Assembly: GCA_026982335.1 (NCBI GenBank)
Contig: JALSHH010000055.1
Span: forward strand, 1 to 36,213
From: Phycisphaerales bacterium
GTDB taxonomy: Bacteria > Planctomycetota > Phycisphaerae > Phycisphaerales > UBA1924
Reading direction: 5' to 3'
DNA length: 36,213 bases
Below are positions 22,827 through 31,010 of the stretch, one piece after another. A program made the position numbers and the translations under genes. Position 1 is the first letter of the stretch; each line of letters begins with the position of its first letter. Under the pieces are notes generated by a model, which worked only from the letters and a program-made list of their open reading frames with translations, searched no databases and was not told the DNA's origin.

Positions 22827-25800
22827 TTAGGCATTGAAATACCGGGCATCGGGATGATGGGTGATGATGGCGCAGGTGGATTGTTCTGGGTCGATCTGGT
22901 GGTTTTCAGTGAGATCACATCCGATGCGTGATGGATCGAGGAGTCGCCAGAGAATTTCGTGGTCGGCCATGTTGGGGCAGGCGGGGTAGCCGAAGGAATA
23001 GCGGGAACCGCGGTAGGATTGTTTGAAGAGTTCAGGAATGTTGGGCGAATCTTCATGTCCAAATCCGAGTTCTGTTCGGATGCGTTTGTGCCAGAACTCG
23101 GCAAGTGCTTCTGCGGTTTCGACACCGATGCCGTGCCAGTAGAGATAGTCTTGGTATTGGTTGGATTCGAAGAGTGCATTGGTGTGTTTGGTGATTTGTG
23201 GGCCCATGGTCACGCACATCATCGCGATGACATCACGCGATCCTATTGCATCGCACTCGGCCTGGTCTTTGTAGTAGTCCGAGATGCACAAGAACTTGTT
23301 AGCACTCTGACGGGGAAAGTTGAAGCGTTCGATTTCCTGATCGTGATCGTCGGGGTCGTAGATGATAAGTTCGTTGCCCGCCGAGGTGCAGGGGAAGTAG
23401 CCATAGACGACTTTGGGTTGGAGGATGGGTTCAGCGAGGCAGCGATCACAGAGTTCTTTGAACTTGGGATGGGCGACTTCGTCGAGGAGTTGTTCATACT
23501 CGGCTTTGGACTTTGCCCCTCGCTTGAGTTGCCATTGGATTGAGAACAGGGCGGTGGGATTGATGTAGGCGAAGAGGTCGCGGAGGTTGTGTTGTTCGTG
23601 GATGGTACTGCCCCAGAAAGGCGGGGTTGGAACGGGGTTCGATCGGTCAATCTCAGATCGCGCCTTGGTGGCTGTGGTGGTTGGTGATGCGATTTCACCG
23701 GCTTCAAACCGAGCGACAGTTTTCTTTCGGGTTGTTTGCCGATCATCAGCAGCGATCTGCAATGGTGCGATCTGACCGGTGACAATCGCGTTCATCGTAT
23801 CGAGTCCATCGAAGGCGTCTTTGGCATAGAGTAAATCGCCCTTGTAGACCGAGCGGAGATGTTCCTCGGCGTAGGTTCGTGTGAGGGCTGCGCCGCCGAG
23901 GATCACGGGGACATCAATGCCCTTGTCGTTGAGTTCGCGGAGGTTGTCCTCCATGACATTGACGGACTTGACCAAGAGTCCTGACAACCCAATCGCGTCG
24001 GCTTGGGTTTGGTTGAAGGATTCAAGAATGTTGTCGATGGGTTGTTTGATGCCTAGGTTGTGGACGGTGAAGCCGTTGTTGGTGAGGAGGATATCGACGA
24101 GGTTTTTGCCGATGTCGTGGACATCGCCCTTGACGGTGGCGAGGACGATCGAGCCTTTTGATTGCGTATCGGCGGAATCCATGAAGGGTTCGAGCAACGC
24201 GACCGACTTTTTCATGACCTCCGCACTTTGGAGTACGAAGGGGAGCTGCATTTGTCCTGAGCCGAAGAGTTCGCCGACGGTTTTCATGCCGTCGAGGAGG
24301 TGGTCGTTGATGATCTCCAAAGGCGAGTATTTGGTTCGGGCTTCTTCGAGGGATTGTTCGAGAAACTCGTGTTGTCCGTCGATGATGTGCCTGCGGAGCC
24401 GGTCGTTGAGATCAAGGTCAAGGAATGAGGTGGTGTCCTTTTCTTCGGTTGCGTCTGCGAAAAGATCAATGAAGATGTCAAGCGGATCATATTCAGGGTC
24501 GGTGACTCCATCGGGGAGTCCGGTGCCGCCGATGGATGGATCGCGTCGGTCGTAGATCAGATTCAAAGCAGCGTTCAGCTGATCTTCAGGAATCCGATTC
24601 AGAGGGGTGATCTTCGAGGCATGCACAATCGCGCTCGTCATCCCCGCTTGGACAAGTTCATGGAGGAACACCGCGTTGAGGATGGTACGGGCGATGGGTT
24701 TGAGTCCGAAGGAGACATTGGAGAGGCCGCAGGTGAGCTGAACGGTGGGGTAGGCTTCGACGATCCGTTTGGTGCCTTCGATCAGAGCGTGGGCGCTGCG
24801 CCGGTCGGAATCGAGTCCGGTTGAGATGGGCAGTACGAGGGGGTCGATGAAGAGGTCTGATTCGGCCAATCCATGCAATGTGGTTGCCCGTTCAATGGCA
24901 CGTTTGGCAATGGTAAACTTGCGATCAGGGGTACGGGCCATGGCTTCTTCGGGGTCTTCGTCGATGGTGCCCATGACGAGGGCGGCGCCGTAGTCCTTGG
25001 CAAGGGCGCAGAGTTGGTCGAAGCGGTCTTCGCCTTCTTCAAAGTTCGCCGAGTTGATGATGCACTTGCCGCCGGCAGCTTTAAGCCCCGCTTCGATGGT
25101 TTCAGGGGATGTCGAATCGAGCATCAGTGGTGCATCGGCTTGCTGGACAAGACGCGAGATGACTTGACGCATATCGCTCGGCCCATCGCGCCCGGCGACA
25201 TCGACATTGACATCGAGGATATGCGATCCGTCCTTGACCTGGTTCTTGGCCAGCGAACAGATGCCCTCGAATTCTTGGGCTTCGAGCAGGCGCTTGAAGG
25301 CGCGTGAGCCTGATGAGTTGCACCGCTCGCCGACGATCAGGAATGAAGCGTCTTGACGATATTCAACCGCCGAATAAAGCGACGAGCATGCCGGGGTGAT
25401 GGTGGGGGCTCGACGCTTGCCCAGAGGCGTATTCTCGACGAGTTTGGCGAGATACGCGATGTGCTCGGGCGATGTTCCGCAGCATCCGCCGACGGCGTTG
25501 ACGAGTCCTTCACGCAGGAAGATCTCCATCGCGTCGTGGAACCCTCGGGAGGTCAATGGGTAGATCGTCTTGCCCTTGACCATGGTGGGGAGCCCGGCGT
25601 TGGGCATCACAGTGATGAACCGATCCCATCTAGACGCGAGTGTGCGCACGGTGGCGACCATTTCGACGGGGCCTGTCGCACAGTTGAGTCCCAACGAAGC
25701 AATCGGTAGCGGACGCAGCGATTCGATCGCCGCTTCGATCGAGGTCCCGATGAGCATGGTGCCGGTCTGCTCAATGGTGATCGAGACGAAGACGGGGATG

Positions 25801-26375
25801 GTGTCAGGATCAAGATTGAGCTGGGTTGCTGCCTGCCGAACACCAGCGATGGCGGCTTTGACTTGCAGGATGTCCTGGCAGGTTTCGAGGAGGATGGTAT
25901 CGACGCGGCCTCGGATGAGTCCGCGCGATGCGTCGGCGTAAGAATCACGCATCGCATCGAAGGTGATCTGTCCCAGTGTGATAAGTTTGGTGCCCGGGCC
26001 CAGTGACCCGGCGACGAAACGAGGTTTATCGTTGGTCGAGAAGGCGTCGGCCGCTTTGCGTGCGATGGTGGCAGCGGCGAAAGAAAGCTCCTCGGCACGA
26101 TCGGCCAGACCAAACTCGCCGAGGATGTGGGTCGCTGCGCCAAAGGTGTTGGTCGTAACGATATCTGCACCGGCTTTGAAGTAGTTGGAATGGATTTCTT
26201 CGATGATGTCCGGGCGTGAGAGGCACAGGACATCCGGACAGTTCTCGCATCCCATGTAGTCGGTTTCGATGTTGAGGTTGTAGCTTTGGGTTTGCGTGCC
26301 CATCGCACCGTCCCAGATCAGGACAGCGTTGTTGAGTGTGTCGACGAATGATGGGGGGGGGGGGGGGGAGGCCAT
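22827..26375 (-). CDS. metH: B12-dependent methionine synthase
   Basis: This 1182-aa enzyme transfers a methyl group from methyltetrahydrofolate to homocysteine. All four modules are present. The homocysteine-binding barrel starts near VLIWDGAMGTQTQ and carries GGCCGTSPEHI. The pterin-binding domain contains VGERCNSSGSRAFKRLL. The B12 domain has DVHDIGKN with GGAALTRTY, and the C-terminal activation domain ends with the SYRGSRYSFGYPACPNMADHEILWRLL stretch. The ATG at 26375 is chosen because it lies immediately before the family start. Directly after it is a run of 16 C on the coding strand (codons for PPPPP), an unusual tract. No cobalamin or SAM riboswitch is visible upstream, where a terminator for the preceding gene lies. 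Confidence 0.96.
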   Translation of the reverse strand: MASPPPPPSFVDTLNNAVLIWDGAMGTQTQSYNLNIETDYMGCENCPDVLCLSRPDIIEEIHSNYFKAGADIVTTNTFGAATHILGEFGLADRAEELSFAAATIARKAADAFSTNDKPRFVAGSLGPGTKLITLGQITFDAMRDSYADASRGLIRGRVDTILLETCQDILQVKAAIAGVRQAATQLNLDPDTIPVFVSITIEQTGTMLIGTSIEAAIESLRPLPIASLGLNCATGPVEMVATVRTLASRWDRFITVMPNAGLPTMVKGKTIYPLTSRGFHDAMEIFLREGLVNAVGGCCGTSPEHIAYLAKLVENTPLGKRRAPTITPACSSLYSAVEYRQDASFLIVGERCNSSGSRAFKRLLEAQEFEGICSLAKNQVKDGSHILDVNVDVAGRDGPSDMRQVISRLVQQADAPLMLDSTSPETIEAGLKAAGGKCIINSANFEEGEDRFDQLCALAKDYGAALVMGTIDEDPEEAMARTPDRKFTIAKRAIERATTLHGLAESDLFIDPLVLPISTGLDSDRRSAHALIEGTKRIVEAYPTVQLTCGLSNVSFGLKPIARTILNAVFLHELVQAGMTSAIVHASKITPLNRIPEDQLNAALNLIYDRRDPSIGGTGLPDGVTDPEYDPLDIFIDLFADATEEKDTTSFLDLDLNDRLRRHIIDGQHEFLEQSLEEARTKYSPLEIINDHLLDGMKTVGELFGSGQMQLPFVLQSAEVMKKSVALLEPFMDSADTQSKGSIVLATVKGDVHDIGKNLVDILLTNNGFTVHNLGIKQPIDNILESFNQTQADAIGLSGLLVKSVNVMEDNLRELNDKGIDVPVILGGAALTRTYAEEHLRSVYKGDLLYAKDAFDGLDTMNAIVTGQIAPLQIAADDRQTTRKKTVARFEAGEIASPTTTATKARSEIDRSNPVPTPPFWGSTIHEQHNLRDLFAYINPTALFSIQWQLKRGAKSKAEYEQLLDEVAHPKFKELCDRCLAEPILQPKVVYGYFPCTSAGNELIIYDPDDHDQEIERFNFPRQSANKFLCISDYYKDQAECDAIGSRDVIAMMCVTMGPQITKHTNALFESNQYQDYLYWHGIGVETAEALAEFWHKRIRTELGFGHEDSPNIPELFKQSYRGSRYSFGYPACPNMADHEILWRLLDPSRIGCDLTENHQIDPEQSTCAIITHHPDARYFNA
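26353..26368. repeat. Homopolymer tract, 16 G (plus strand) in metH
   Basis: Sixteen consecutive G on the plus strand (16 C on the coding strand) begin 7 bases inside the metH frame. This is the longest mononucleotide run in the window. A gain or loss of one base would shift the metH reading frame, and no in-frame ATG lies soon after the tract. Confidence 0.9.
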
Positions 26376-26433
26376 GCGTGGACTATATCCGATTATGTGA
26401 ATAAAAGAATGAGTCTGCCAAGAATAAGAAAAA

Positions 26434-26456
26434 AACCGGGTCAATCGGACCCGGTT
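26434..26456 (-). terminator. Rho-independent terminator after the metalloprotease gene
   Basis: The 9-bp stem AACCGGGTC / GACCCGGTT has a 5-base loop. Reading on the minus strand it is followed by TTTTTCTTATTC. It lies 25 bases after the metalloprotease stop and before metH. Confidence 0.88.
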
Positions 26457-26481
26457 TGGAGTTTTGGATATAAAAGGCCGT

Positions 26482-28200
26482 TTATGGGCAACCTTCGCCA
26501 AATGCGGTCAAGAATGCGGAGACATCGAAGAAGTTGAACTGGCCATCATCATTGAAGTCTGCGACGGGGTCTTGGTTTCCAAAGGCGGCGAGGAAATCGG
26601 AAACATCGAAGAAGTTGAGTTGGCCGTCACCATTGATGTCGGCGGGGCATTCAATCGGTGGAAGGGCAGAGATCAGCAGGGTGCCTTGGTACCGCTGAAC
26701 ATTGTTGGTCGAGGTGACTGGGGAGACGATGATCAGGTATTCGCCTGGGTTTTCTGCTTCGTAGGTCAGGGTTTCGCCCGTTCCTGCACCATTATCATCT
26801 GCGACGGCAACGGGGTTGAAGAGGTCGGCAACCGAGTACATTTCGAGCTTGAGGTCATGCATCGTGTTGTAGTTGGTGAGGGTGCCTGTGTTGCATGATG
26901 TTGTTTGTGGGCCTTGGTTATACTGCCCGGCATTGGGTCCAATCACAAAGAGAATTTGTGCCCGCTCGGTAACGGTGACAGTGAAGAAATCCATATCGTT
27001 GTTGTCGTCAATACTTGCTTCAGAAACAGCAGCGAGTCCAGTGTCGGCATAAGTGCCCAAGTCGGTCGCGTCTGCGAGTGAGTCATTTGGTTCGAGTGGA
27101 TCGCCGTAATGACGCTGGCCGCCAAGGATTTCATCAAGCTGAGGACCATCGTACGAAGTCGAAACGAAAGGCTCCATCAATTTGGTTGCATTGGCCGGGC
27201 AAACATGAGCCATACCAAGCCCATGTCCGAGCTCATGAGCAAAGACATTCCGAAGACGGATCGAGTTATTTCCGGTATTGTTGTAGAAACTATCATAGGC
27301 ATCAATGGCCATATCACCGTTGTTGGGGAAGAAGTTGTATGCAAGGACACCATTGTTTCCATCGAATGGGTAGTTGAAGGCGAAAATGCGTACATCGCCG
27401 CGGACACCAACGACTCCCAATGATGAACTCATGTTTCGTCCGTCATCATTTTCTTCCCAGACATAATTGATTCCGGTAAGCTCTGACCAACGATCAAATA
27501 CTGAGTGGAAGAGCGCCTGCCAAGTGGCAGTGTTGCCGTATTTGTCATCAAGCCACTCGAAGAGGGTCGAGCTGCCCGAGCCGAGCCCTGAGTTCGGGAT
27601 GAAGGAGCCATCAGGAGCAAACGAGTAAGTGATGTTGGTTGGATCACCTTGGGTGAGTCCCGGCCCGTCAATAGCGGTGCGTGACCACCGGTTGCCAAGT
27701 TGGAACCGCGAATTGTCTCCCTTATCCGCAACATACTGATAATCAAGCATTTCGTTGATTGCCCAGGCAAATTCAGGGCTTGTTCCCGGAGCAAAGCACA
27801 TATAGGGTACTTCAGTACCTTCGTCGATCAAGGTGGCAATGTTGTTGAGGACAAAGAGGTGTTGATCGGTTAGTACATTGCGGGCTTCATCGCTCAAGAG
27901 CATATCGAGGAACTCGATTGCGGTTATGCCGGCAGGAATGTCTGTCCGAGGAGTACGCTCATGGTTACGGGTCAGATCTGGGAGAATCAACGCATCCGAC
28001 CCAATTCCTCCTTGGGCAGCAATAAGCATTTGTTGGTCGGGATGCAGGGAGTTAATCATCGAACGGGCGATGTCCTGCATATCGAGCTCGGTGTGGCTGG
28101 CGATGGCGTCTGGAAAGGTGTTGACCTGGGAGCCGAGGGCGGCTCCTGAGATCATCGTGAGGGCGGTACAAGCGGTGATAAGAGTTGTTCTTCGGTTCAT
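26482..28200 (-). CDS. Secreted zinc metalloprotease (metzincin type) with dockerin-like C-terminus
   Basis: This 572-aa protein has a signal peptide (MNRRTTLITACTALTMISGAALG). The metzincin zinc motif HELGHGLGMAH lies at residues 322-332, and KLMEP just after it fits the Met-turn, so it probably cuts proteins outside the cytoplasm. The region from about 390 (DSLADATDLGTYADTG...) looks like a pre-peptidase C-terminal beta domain. The last 55 residues carry two EF-hand-like repeats, CPADINGDGQLNFFDVSDFLAAFG and DFNDDGQFNFFDVSAFLTAFG, the dockerin-like anchor common in Phycisphaerae. The start at 28200 has AGGGA about 6 bases upstream. Substrate unknown. Confidence 0.88.
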   Translation of the reverse strand: MNRRTTLITACTALTMISGAALGSQVNTFPDAIASHTELDMQDIARSMINSLHPDQQMLIAAQGGIGSDALILPDLTRNHERTPRTDIPAGITAIEFLDMLLSDEARNVLTDQHLFVLNNIATLIDEGTEVPYMCFAPGTSPEFAWAINEMLDYQYVADKGDNSRFQLGNRWSRTAIDGPGLTQGDPTNITYSFAPDGSFIPNSGLGSGSSTLFEWLDDKYGNTATWQALFHSVFDRWSELTGINYVWEENDDGRNMSSSLGVVGVRGDVRIFAFNYPFDGNNGVLAYNFFPNNGDMAIDAYDSFYNNTGNNSIRLRNVFAHELGHGLGMAHVCPANATKLMEPFVSTSYDGPQLDEILGGQRHYGDPLEPNDSLADATDLGTYADTGLAAVSEASIDDNNDMDFFTVTVTERAQILFVIGPNAGQYNQGPQTTSCNTGTLTNYNTMHDLKLEMYSVADLFNPVAVADDNGAGTGETLTYEAENPGEYLIIVSPVTSTNNVQRYQGTLLISALPPIECPADINGDGQLNFFDVSDFLAAFGNQDPVADFNDDGQFNFFDVSAFLTAFGEGCP

Positions 28201-28245
28201 TGCGTTCCCTTTTCGCTGCTCGCCAGAGGGATGGGACGAGCAGGT

Positions 28246-28323
28246 GTGATTCAAGGCGTGTGCACACGCCCGAGTGATTCAAATCATGCACCCCAGATAC
28301 CTACTTATTTTGTATCCGGGTGC
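28246..28323. promoter_or_regulatory. Palindrome and hairpin upstream of the metalloprotease gene
   Basis: A perfect 16-bp palindrome GGCGTGTGCACACGCC (28255-28270) is flanked by direct repeats GTGATTCAA at 28246-28254 and 28274-28282. A hairpin with arms GCACCC...GATAC (28288-28300) and GTATC...GGGTGC (28312-28323) follows. It is 55 bases upstream of the metalloprotease start, so the palindrome may be an operator. No bound protein can be named. Confidence 0.45.
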
Positions 28324-28578
28324 AACATCAGTGTGGACTCCCAGCACCGCTGCACCTGGTCTCAGGACAAACCGAGGGCCTTCTTAGACACTCAACCCCG
28401 AAATCAGAGCGAACCCTGCTGCGTACGATGATGAAAACCTGTAGAAGAAATCCACAGGCACCAAATACACCAAAACATCCCTAGTGTACCGGCCTACGAC
28501 GACATTCCTTACGCAATGAATACGCCGTGGATCCATTGGTACCCGATTCCGCCCAAATTATCGAGCAGAAAACCAAAA
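28324..28578. other. Intergenic region without a recognisable gene
   Basis: This part of the 518-base gap between the metalloprotease gene and rpmE shows no convincing frame or RNA gene. A weak inverted repeat CCTGT/ACAGG lies near 28439-28459. Confidence 0.5.
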
Positions 28579-28662
28579 AAAACACCCAAGAATCAAGGAT
28601 CCTTGGGAAATGGGACCTCAAAAACACCCAAGAATCAAGGATCCTTGGGAAATGGGACCTCA
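28579..28662. repeat. Tandem repeat, two 42-bp copies
   Basis: Two identical 42-bp units (28579-28620 and 28621-28662) each contain the palindrome CAAGGATCCTTG with flanking CCCAAG...TTGGG, so each copy can form a hairpin. The palindrome CCTCAATTGAGG overlaps the end of the second copy. The array lies 57 bases below rpmE on its transcript side and may act in its 3' end. Confidence 0.9.
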
Positions 28663-28718
28663 ATTGAGGGTGTACGGAAGAGACGATCCATATCGGACCA
28701 AGCACTCCGCAAACAGAC

Positions 28719-28943
28719 TTACTTCTTCTTGCCCTGGAAGTAGTTGCCTGCGAACTTCTTCTGGAATTTCTCGACCCGTCCCGCCGCATCGACAAAGGCC
28801 GATTTGCCGGTAAAGAATGGGTGTGATCCCGACCAGACATCGACTTTCATCTCAGGAACGGTTGCACCAACGGTCATGACAACTTCGCCGTTGTAGTAGA
28901 CTTTGCACGAGGGATAGTAGGTTGGGTGTGTATCGCTTTTCAT
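28719..28943 (-). CDS. rpmE: 50S ribosomal protein L31
   Basis: This 74-aa protein matches L31, a small protein bridging the ribosomal subunits. It begins MKSDTHPTYYPSCKVYYNG and contains the family's DVWSGSHPFFTGK near the middle and a FQKKF stretch near the end. Only one cysteine is present (position 13), so it lacks the zinc-binding CxxC set of the zinc-type L31. AAGGA lies about 7 bases before the ATG. It is monocistronic; a tandem repeat lies after its stop. Confidence 0.95.
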   Translation of the reverse strand: MKSDTHPTYYPSCKVYYNGEVVMTVGATVPEMKVDVWSGSHPFFTGKSAFVDAAGRVEKFQKKFAGNYFQGKKK

Positions 28944-29301
28944 GGCTCAATCCTTGGTGTGTGCCTCCGGTTTCCATCCGGAGGGCCCCAATGCTAGGCA
29001 GGGGAGGGGAGGAGGTCAATTGATGCCTTGGGATGGGTTGGGGATGGGGACTCATGAGCTCTTCATTCCGATCCGAAGGCCCCACTGGATTCGCTCTTTG
29101 GAGTCCAGTCAAGATATGTCTTGAGGTAAAAGGCCTTCACGGTGTCGATGAGGATGAGTAGGGGCACTGAAAAGTTGGGGCAATAAGGCGCATGAGATAC
29201 CACCTGCCAAACTCGGACATGAAGAATCCCGCGAGCGAATCGCAAGCGAGCGAGAAGTGACGATTGAGGACACTTACAAAATTTTCAAAGAATAGGCCTG
29301 T
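28944..29301. other. Intergenic region of 358 bp without a recognisable gene
   Basis: This region lies between the pdhC stop and the rpmE start, both on the minus strand. It contains the rpmE ribosome site near its left edge and is otherwise without a convincing frame, tRNA or strong hairpin. It must hold the rpmE promoter. Confidence 0.5.
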
Positions 29302-30894
29302 TCAGAGCAATGATTCCGGGTTTTGCAGCGATTCGACAATCTCCGCCAGTGCCAACGCGGCGGTTGCGCCATCGATGACTCGGTGATCGCACGCCAGGGA
29401 CAACGGCATGATCTTGCCGACCATTGCTTGTCCATCGCGGACGAGCACGCCATCGTAGGCTTTGCCGACTGCAAGGATCGCTACTTCAGGCGTGTTAATG
29501 ACCGGCGTGGCGAATTTGCCCGCATGTGAGCCGACATTCGAGATCGTAAAGGTCGAACCCATCAACTGATCGCGGGGGATCGAACGATCACGGGCGCTGG
29601 CAGCGATTCCGGCGATGGCTTGGGCCATCTCAACAATGTTCATCCGATCCGCATCACGGATCACCGGCACCATCAAACCATTTTCCGTATCCGTCGCAAT
29701 ACCGAGATTCACCGCGCTGTATTGCACGATCTGCTCATTGGCTTGATCGACAATCGCATTCATCGCGCCGAAGTGACCCGCGAGGGCCTTGGATACCGCA
29801 CGGCACACGAAAGGTAAGAAACTCATCTTTACGCCGGTTTGGGTGGTTACTTCCTTGCGGAGCGCGTCGATGCCCGTCACATCCGCTTCGTCCATCACGG
29901 TGAAGTGGACGGCGGTGTTGACCGACTCACGCAACCGATTGGCGATCGTTCGACGAATTCCCTTGAACGGGATATGCCCCTGGGCTTGTCCCGGCTGGAC
30001 GATGCTCTGCTGAGCAGGGCTTGGGATTGGACGATACGCACTTGGCCCTTGGTAGCCCGGTGCATAAGGCAGGCCTTGTTGCTGAGGCATCGGTTGGGGA
30101 TATCCATAGCCCGGTGGTGGTGGCGGTGGGGCGTAGCCATAGGGATAGGCTGGCGGATACGGATACACCGGTGGCGGCGGGGCGTAGCTGTAGGGGGGGT
30201 GCTGTGGGGACACTGGTGGCTGTTGGATATATTGCGCCGGTTGAGGGTGCTGTGGCGAATAATTCTGGGCCACCGGCGTCGTCGGCAAATTCAACGGGCG
30301 GTGCGTCTCGGTTGGTTGCGCAGCAGATGTCGATGTTGTTGGGGTTGGCGATGTTGCGGGTGTCCGTCGAGATGGTGCGGTACCATCGGCCGCGTTGCGT
30401 ACATCTTTAGCCGTCACGCGCCCGCCGATTCCGGTGCCGACGATTGAGTTGATATCTACGCCCGCATCGCGTGCTTGGCGACGAACGGCAGGCGAGGCAA
30501 GTGCTTTGCCATCGGAGCTGCTCATCCCTGCAACATGATCGGACATCTGTCCAACGACCGAGCCTTGATCTTCAGGCTTGTCGTCGGATTTTGCAGCAGG
30601 CTTGGGAGCAGCCGGTGCTGCTGATTTGTTATCAGGGCTGCCCTCGTAGGTGACAAACGGAGCGCCGACCTTGATGATGTCGCCATCGTTACCATGGAGT
30701 GTTTTGATGGTGCCCGCGCGAGGTGATGGGACTTCGACGAGTGCTTTGTCGGTCTCCATCTCGGCGATCACTTCAAGCTCGCCAACGGTATCGCCTTCCT
30801 TGACCGTCCACTTGATAAGCTCAGCTTCTTCAAGCCCTTCGCCAAGGTCGGGGAGGATAAAAATGTTGGGATCAGATGAAACTTTACCTGCCAT
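29302..30894 (-). CDS. pdhC: Pyruvate dehydrogenase E2, dihydrolipoamide acetyltransferase
   Basis: This 530-aa protein is the E2 core that moves the acetyl group from E1 to CoA. A lipoyl domain lies at residues about 10-86, with the lipoylated lysine K50 in METDKALVEV. The peripheral-subunit-binding domain is at about 131-168 (LASPAVRRQARDAGVDINSIVGTGIGGRVTAKDVRN). The catalytic domain runs from about 306 to the end, with DHRVIDG carrying the active-site histidine. Between them is a linker of about 135 residues, very rich in Pro, Tyr and Gln. It lies 116 bases after pdhB, past an inverted repeat. The start at 30894 has AGAGGA upstream. A 2-oxo acid other than pyruvate is possible. Confidence 0.92.
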   Translation of the reverse strand: MAGKVSSDPNIFILPDLGEGLEEAELIKWTVKEGDTVGELEVIAEMETDKALVEVPSPRAGTIKTLHGNDGDIIKVGAPFVTYEGSPDNKSAAPAAPKPAAKSDDKPEDQGSVVGQMSDHVAGMSSSDGKALASPAVRRQARDAGVDINSIVGTGIGGRVTAKDVRNAADGTAPSRRTPATSPTPTTSTSAAQPTETHRPLNLPTTPVAQNYSPQHPQPAQYIQQPPVSPQHPPYSYAPPPPVYPYPPAYPYGYAPPPPPPGYGYPQPMPQQQGLPYAPGYQGPSAYRPIPSPAQQSIVQPGQAQGHIPFKGIRRTIANRLRESVNTAVHFTVMDEADVTGIDALRKEVTTQTGVKMSFLPFVCRAVSKALAGHFGAMNAIVDQANEQIVQYSAVNLGIATDTENGLMVPVIRDADRMNIVEMAQAIAGIAASARDRSIPRDQLMGSTFTISNVGSHAGKFATPVINTPEVAILAVGKAYDGVLVRDGQAMVGKIMPLSLACDHRVIDGATAALALAEIVESLQNPESLL

Positions 30895-30911
30895 ATGTAA
30901 ATTCCTCTTCA

Positions 30912-30991
30912 ACGAGCCGCGACCGTAAGGGAGCGGTCTTCTCTTCGTATCTTACATCCGCATTCTCCGCTCCCTCACGGTTGCGGCTCGT
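30912..30991. repeat. Large inverted repeat between pdhB and pdhC
   Basis: The arms 30912-30936 and 30967-30991 are 25 bp each and pair with two mismatches across a 30-base loop (core ACGAGCCGC and GCGGCTCGT). It fills the gap between the pdhB stop and the pdhC ribosome site. It may attenuate, stabilise or process the operon mRNA. Confidence 0.85.
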
Positions 30992-31010
30992 ATCTCTTCT
31001 TCGATAAAAC

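Noticed and set aside
26376..26481. Cobalamin or SAM riboswitch before metH
   Set aside because: The upstream region is only about 105 bases and is mostly occupied by the terminator of the metalloprotease gene; no B12-box-like sequence was found by eye.
28579..28662. CRISPR-like array
   Set aside because: There are only two directly adjacent copies with no spacer between them and no cas gene nearby.
28516..28743. Plus-strand frame containing a repeated peptide near rpmE
   Set aside because: The repetition is simply the 42-bp tandem DNA repeat read in frame; there is no ribosome site, and it runs into rpmE on the other strand.
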